A stretch of 64,000 bases of DNA, from positions 40,650 to 104,649 of the forward strand of contig NZ_JBQJIK010000017.1 in NCBI RefSeq assembly GCF_052078665.1. Reading direction: 5' to 3'. The stretch is from Inquilinus sp052078665 (GTDB taxonomy: Bacteria; Pseudomonadota; Alphaproteobacteria; DSM-16000; Inquilinaceae). The stretch's first letter is position 1. Every line of letters begins with the position of its first letter. The position numbers were made by a program, and so were the translations under genes. This document shows positions 59,952 through 64,000 of this stretch, piece after piece. Below the pieces are notes generated by a model. The model was given only the letters and a program-made list of their open reading frames with translations, did not search any database and had not been told where the DNA came from.

Positions 59952-62597
59952 ATGACCGATTCCAGCAGCGCCCCGCGCACCATCCGCCTCGCCGACTACC
60001 GCCTGCCCGACTTCCTGATCGACACGGTCGACCTGCGCTTCGACCTGCGCGAGGACGGAGCGACGGTGACGTCGCGCCTGACCATGCGGCGCAACCCGGC
60101 GACCTCCGACCCCGCGGCGCCGCTGGTGCTGGACGGCCAGGGCCTGAGGCTGACCGGCGTCGCGCTGGACGGCGAGACGCTGGGCGACAACCGCTATTCG
60201 GTCGATGCCGAGCACCTGACCCTGCCTGGCCTGCCCCAGTCCTTCACCCTCGAGATCACCACCGAGATCGAGCCGCAGAACAACACCTCGCTGCAGGGGC
60301 TCTACACCTCCGGCGGCAATTTCTGCACCCAGTGCGAGGCCGAGGGCTTCCGCCACATTACCTACTATCTCGACCGGCCCGACGTGCTGGCCCGCTACAC
60401 CACCACCATCGTCGCCGACAAGGCCAAGGTCCCGGTCTTGCTGTCGAACGGGAATCCGGTCGGTGCCGGCGAGGCCGAGGGCGGCCGGCACTGGGCAAAG
60501 TGGGAGGATCCGTTCCCCAAGCCGTCCTACCTGTTCGCCCTGGTGGCCGGCGACCTGGTGGCGGTCGAGGACCGCTTCACCACCCGGTCCGGCCGGCCGA
60601 TCGACCTCAAGATCTTCACCCGCCGCGGCGACGAGACCAAGGTCGGCCACGCCATGCGGTCGCTGAAGGCGTCGATGGCCTGGGACGAGCAGGTCTATGG
60701 CTTCGAATACGACCTCGACCTGTTCATGATCGTCGCCGTCTCCGACTTCAACATGGGGGCGATGGAGAACAAGGGCCTGAACATCTTCAACACGGCCCTG
60801 GTCCTGGCCAGCCGCGAGACCGCCACCGACGGCGACTTCCAGCGCGTCGAATCCGTGGTGGCGCACGAGTATTTCCACAACTGGACCGGCAACCGCATCA
60901 CCTGCCGCGACTGGTTCCAGCTGTCGCTGAAGGAAGGCCTGACCGTCTTCCGCGACCAGGAGTTCTCGGCCGACACGAACAGCCGGCCGGTGCAGCGCAT
61001 CGGCGATGTCCGCCGCCTGCGCGCCATCCAGTTCCCGGAGGATGCCGGCCCGATCGCCCATCCGATCCGGCCGGAGAGCTATATCGAGATCAACAACTTC
61101 TACACGCCGACGGTCTATGAAAAGGGGGCGGAGGTCATCCGCATGATCCACACCCTGCTCGGGCCGGAGGGGTACCGCAAGGGCATCGACCTCTATGTCG
61201 AGCGTCATGACGGCGAGGCCGCGACCTGCGAGAACTTCGTCGCGGCGATGGAGGATGCCAGCGGCGTCGACCTGACGCTGTTCCGCCGCTGGTACTCCCA
61301 GGCCGGCACGCCGGAGATCAAGGTCGAGGAGGAGTGGGACGCCGGCCGCTACAGCCTGACCCTGGCGCAGTCGACCGCGCCGACGCCGGGCCAGCCGGAC
61401 AAGCAGCCGCTGCACATCCCGGTGGCGCTCGGCCTGCTCGATGCGCAAGGCCGCGACCTGCCGGTGCGCTTGGCCGGCGAGGCCGAGGCCGCGCCCGGCA
61501 CCCGGATCCTGTCGCTGACCGAGGCGCGCCAGCGCTTCGTGTTCGAGGGGCTGGCCGAGCGGCCGGTGCCGTCGCTGTTCCGCGGCTTTTCCGCCCCGAT
61601 CAAGCTGGCGCCGCAGCCGCGCGAGCGGCTGGCCTTCCTGTTCGCCCATGACAGCGACCCGTTCAACCGCTGGGAGGCCGGCCAGCAGCTGGCGGCCCAG
61701 CTGCTGCTGGAGGGCGTCGCCGCCCGCAAGGCCGGGCGCGCCTGGCGGCTGGATTCGGATTTCGTTGCCGCCGTCGGCCGGTTGCTGGACGATCCGGCGC
61801 TCGACGCCGCCTTCGTCGCCGAGGCGATGGCGCTGCCGAGCGAATCCTTCCTCGCCGACCAGATGGCGCTGATCGACGTCGAGGGCATCCATGCGGTGCG
61901 CGAGGCGGCGCGGCTGGCCATCGCCACGGCGCTGCGCGACCGGCTACTGGCCGTCTATCAGGCCAATGACGACCGCGGACCGTTCGACGTCTCGGCCGCC
62001 GCGGTCGGCCGGCGGGCGCTGAAGAACGTCTGCCTGGCCGCCCTCGGGCTGCTGCAGGGCGACGCCGAGGCCACCGGACTGGTCCTGGCCCAGACCCGGA
62101 CCGGCGGCACCATGACCGACGTGCTGGCGGCGCTGACCGTGCTGCGCGACCGCGACATCCCGGAGCGCAAGCAGGCGCTGGAGGCATTCTACGCCCAATG
62201 GCAGGACGAACCGCTGGTGGTCGACAAGTGGTTCGCGCTGCAGGCGACCTCCGCTTTGCCCGGCACGCTCGACGCGGTCAAGGCGCTGACCCGGCACCCG
62301 GCCTTCACCCTGCGCAACCCGAACCGGGCGCGGGCGCTGATCTCCAGCCTAGCGATGGGCAACCCGCTGCATTTCCACGCCGCGGACGGCTCCGGCTATG
62401 CCTTCCTGGCCGACCAGGTGCTGGCGCTGAACGGGCCGAACCCGCAGCTGGCGGCGCGCATCCTGGTGCCGCTCGGCCGCTGGCAGCGGCACGAGCCCGG
62501 CCGCCGGGCGGCGATGCAGGCCGAGTTGGACCGCATCCTGGCGGCGCCCGACCTGTCGCGCGACGTCTACGAGATCGCGGCGAAGAGCCGGGCGTAA
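59952..62597 (+). CDS. pepN: aminopeptidase N
   Basis: 881-aa M1-family zinc aminopeptidase, cytoplasmic. The exopeptidase motif GAMENKGLNIFN and the zinc site HEYFH (His305, His309) with Glu328 in LKEGLTVF are present. The enterobacterial-type PepN domain layout continues to the C-terminus (AIARVLVPL-like end region). Start ATG at 59952 has only a weak Shine-Dalgarno; AGGAGG lies about 30 bases upstream. It is 147 bp downstream of the toxin gene. Confidence 0.95.
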   Translation: MTDSSSAPRTIRLADYRLPDFLIDTVDLRFDLREDGATVTSRLTMRRNPATSDPAAPLVLDGQGLRLTGVALDGETLGDNRYSVDAEHLTLPGLPQSFTLEITTEIEPQNNTSLQGLYTSGGNFCTQCEAEGFRHITYYLDRPDVLARYTTTIVADKAKVPVLLSNGNPVGAGEAEGGRHWAKWEDPFPKPSYLFALVAGDLVAVEDRFTTRSGRPIDLKIFTRRGDETKVGHAMRSLKASMAWDEQVYGFEYDLDLFMIVAVSDFNMGAMENKGLNIFNTALVLASRETATDGDFQRVESVVAHEYFHNWTGNRITCRDWFQLSLKEGLTVFRDQEFSADTNSRPVQRIGDVRRLRAIQFPEDAGPIAHPIRPESYIEINNFYTPTVYEKGAEVIRMIHTLLGPEGYRKGIDLYVERHDGEAATCENFVAAMEDASGVDLTLFRRWYSQAGTPEIKVEEEWDAGRYSLTLAQSTAPTPGQPDKQPLHIPVALGLLDAQGRDLPVRLAGEAEAAPGTRILSLTEARQRFVFEGLAERPVPSLFRGFSAPIKLAPQPRERLAFLFAHDSDPFNRWEAGQQLAAQLLLEGVAARKAGRAWRLDSDFVAAVGRLLDDPALDAAFVAEAMALPSESFLADQMALIDVEGIHAVREAARLAIATALRDRLLAVYQANDDRGPFDVSAAAVGRRALKNVCLAALGLLQGDAEATGLVLAQTRTGGTMTDVLAALTVLRDRDIPERKQALEAFYAQWQDEPLVVDKWFALQATSALPGTLDAVKALTRHPAFTLRNPNRARALISSLAMGNPLHFHAADGSGYAFLADQVLALNGPNPQLAARILVPLGRWQRHEPGRRAAMQAELDRILAAPDLSRDVYEIAAKSRA

Positions 62598-62826
62598 GGC
62601 GGCACGAGACCGGGTTCGCTGCCGGCGAATCCGACCCGTGTCGAAGCGTTGCAGATGAAACCTCGGCCGGATTTCGGCCGAAGGAACAGGGGGAGGACGA
62701 TCCGGATGACGCTATGGTCTGAGAGCCATTCCACGGCCTCGGTGCGAAACAGCTGCTTCATTTCGTGCCGTTGACCGGACCGGGCTGGCGCCTTACCTCG
62801 CCTGCAGTCTCTGGAGCACCGATCCC
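62598..62826. other. 229-bp region between pepN and cydD
   Basis: No gene is evident. Frames here are short and have no family features. A TTGACC at 62771 might serve as a -35 for cydD, but no good -10 was seen. Confidence 0.4.
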
Positions 62827-64000
62827 TTGGCCCCCATCCCGCCCCGCCCTTCCTCGACCGGCCCGATCGATGACCGCGCCGCCGGCCGCTGGCTGAAGCG
62901 GCAGGCCGGGCTGGCGCGCCGGCCGATCGGCCTGACCGCGGCGGCCGGGATCGCCCAGGGCCTGTGCGGCGTCGCCCAGGCCGGGCTGATCGCCTGGATC
63001 CTGCAGCGCGCGGTGATGGAGGGGGCGGCGCTGTCCGACCTCTGGCCGCTCTTCGCCGCGCTGCTGGCCGCGGCGCTGCTGCGGGCCGGCGCCGCCTGGA
63101 CCTGGGAGGCGCTGGGCGCCGTGGCGGCGACGCGGGTGAAGACCCGGCTGCGGCGGCAGATCCTGGACCGCGTCCACGCCCTGGGACCCGCCTGGCGGGC
63201 GGAGCGGCAGACCGGCGACCTGGCGGTCACGCTGATCGAGCGGATCGAGGCGCTGGACGGTTACTACGCCCGCTTCCTGCCGCAGAGCCGGGTGGCGATG
63301 GTGCTGCCGATCCTGATCCTGGCCGCGGTCTATCCGATCGACTGGGTGTCCGGCGTGATCCTGACCATCGCCGGGCCCTTCGTGCCGCTGATGATGGCGC
63401 TGATCGGCATGAAGGCGGCCGATGAGAGCCGCAAGCAGTTCCGCGTCCTGGCGCGGATGAGCGCCTATTTCCTCGACCGGCTGCAGGGGCTGGCAACGCT
63501 GCGGCTGTTCGGCCGGGCGGAGGCGGAGGTCGAGGGCATCGCCCTGGCCGCCGACGCCTTCCGCGACCGCACCATGCGGGTGCTGCGCATCGCCTTCCTG
63601 TCCTCGGCCAGCCTGGAGTTCTTCGCCTCGGTCGCGGTCGCCGTCGTCGCCACCTATGTCGGGCTCGGCCTGCTCGGCCATATCGGCTGGGGCACAGCGC
63701 CGACCCTGACCCTGTTCAGCGGCCTGTTCGTGCTGCTGATGGCGCCGGACTTCTTCCAGCCGCTGCGGCTGCTGGCCGCCTATTACCACGACCGGGTGGC
63801 CGCGATCGGCGCCGCCGAGGGCCTGGCCGAGGTGCTGGACACGCCGGACGAGGCGCCCTCCGGCGGCCGGCCGATGCCGGAGGGCGAGCTCGACATCGTG
63901 TTCGAGAACGTCTCGGTCGCCTTCGACGGCGGCGCCCGCAGCGCCGTGCGTGGCGTCAGCCTGCGGATCGCGCCGGGCGACCACGTCGCGCTGGTGGGCA
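62827..64000 (+). CDS. cydD: thiol reductant ABC exporter subunit CydD, partial (cut by right edge)
   Basis: About 391 codons of a half-transporter that, with CydC, exports cysteine/glutathione and is needed for cytochrome bd assembly. Six transmembrane helices fill the first 300 residues, with the CydD-type GDLAVTLIERIEALDGYYARFLP and LSGLFVLLMAPDFFQPLRLL-like region (here FSGLFVLLMAPDFFQPLR). The nucleotide-binding domain begins near VFENVSVAFDGGARSAV and the window ends at the Walker A. Start is TTG at 62827 after GGAG; no ATG is available in frame nearby. Confidence 0.9.
   Translation, partial: MAPIPPRPSSTGPIDDRAAGRWLKRQAGLARRPIGLTAAAGIAQGLCGVAQAGLIAWILQRAVMEGAALSDLWPLFAALLAAALLRAGAAWTWEALGAVAATRVKTRLRRQILDRVHALGPAWRAERQTGDLAVTLIERIEALDGYYARFLPQSRVAMVLPILILAAVYPIDWVSGVILTIAGPFVPLMMALIGMKAADESRKQFRVLARMSAYFLDRLQGLATLRLFGRAEAEVEGIALAADAFRDRTMRVLRIAFLSSASLEFFASVAVAVVATYVGLGLLGHIGWGTAPTLTLFSGLFVLLMAPDFFQPLRLLAAYYHDRVAAIGAAEGLAEVLDTPDEAPSGGRPMPEGELDIVFENVSVAFDGGARSAVRGVSLRIAPGDHVALVG

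Noticed and set aside
62567..62761. A short minus-strand frame between pepN and cydD
   Set aside because: It overlaps the pepN 3' end, has no ribosome site and no similarity I can recognise.

Overview
This window is high-GC chromosomal DNA from an alphaproteobacterium. The supporting signs are a MucR/Ros regulator, a K+-independent H+-pyrophosphatase, a choXWV/betAB choline module, an alphaproteobacterial-type RibB, the plsX-fabH-ihfA-merR order, an LdtR-like MarR protein and a ubiquinol-cytochrome c chaperone. A Rhodospirillales relative such as the Inquilinus/Azospirillum group fits best, but the genus cannot be proved from this sequence. The content is mostly core housekeeping genes at about 90% coding density. 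I see no rRNA, tRNA, CRISPR array, phage or insertion sequence.

Layout. 1-6216: choline uptake (choXWV, leftward, cut by the window edge) divergent from choline oxidation to glycine betaine (betA-betB). 6337-12611: rodA, then a leftward run of yceD-rpmF-plsX-fabH-ihfA-merR (lipid synthesis and L32), a cytochrome bc1 chaperone, and the divergent lipoprotein gene bamE. 12680-21128: a leftward series of hppA, thiL, nusB, ribH, ribB, ribE, nrdR, glyA and rpiB. 21343-31370: mucR, gcdH, a MarR regulator, hemB, an alpha/beta hydrolase, an ornithine-decarboxylase-type enzyme, a penicillin-acylase family protein, threonine dehydratase and a small P-loop kinase. 31494-36394: bpt, a TRAP transporter whose binding protein lies on the opposite strand to its permeases, and bioY. 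36429-44716: the leftward parC-recO-era-rnc-lepB-rel-rpoZ block. 44929-50505: a NYN-domain protein, smpB, dapA, a lytic transglycosylase, a second PLP dehydratase and a PAS protein. 50694-55754: a large secreted protein resembling the heparinase II/III group, phoX behind a PhoB box, and a small membrane protein. 55800-56000: a gene-free stretch with four successive hairpins, C-rich loops and an intrinsic terminator, which is the best candidate here for an undescribed small RNA. 56199-64000: a divergent phosphoenolpyruvate carboxylase homologue, a ParDE-type toxin-antitoxin pair with its palindromic operator, pepN, and cydD running off the right end.

How the genes work together. The left end imports choline and makes the osmoprotectant glycine betaine. 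The centre combines riboflavin synthesis, one-carbon metabolism and the NrdR repressor of ribonucleotide reductase. The rel-lepB-rnc-era-recO-parC block covers the stringent response, protein secretion, RNA processing, ribosome assembly and DNA repair. The most unusual material lies from 50.5 to 59.8 kb: the secreted lyase-like protein, Pho-regulated PhoX, the candidate C-rich-loop RNA, a PEPC homologue with altered catalytic motifs, and the toxin-antitoxin pair. Two operon junctions (ribE/ribB and lepB/rnc) lack a normal start codon for the downstream gene near the junction, and both carry CTG overlapping the upstream stop.
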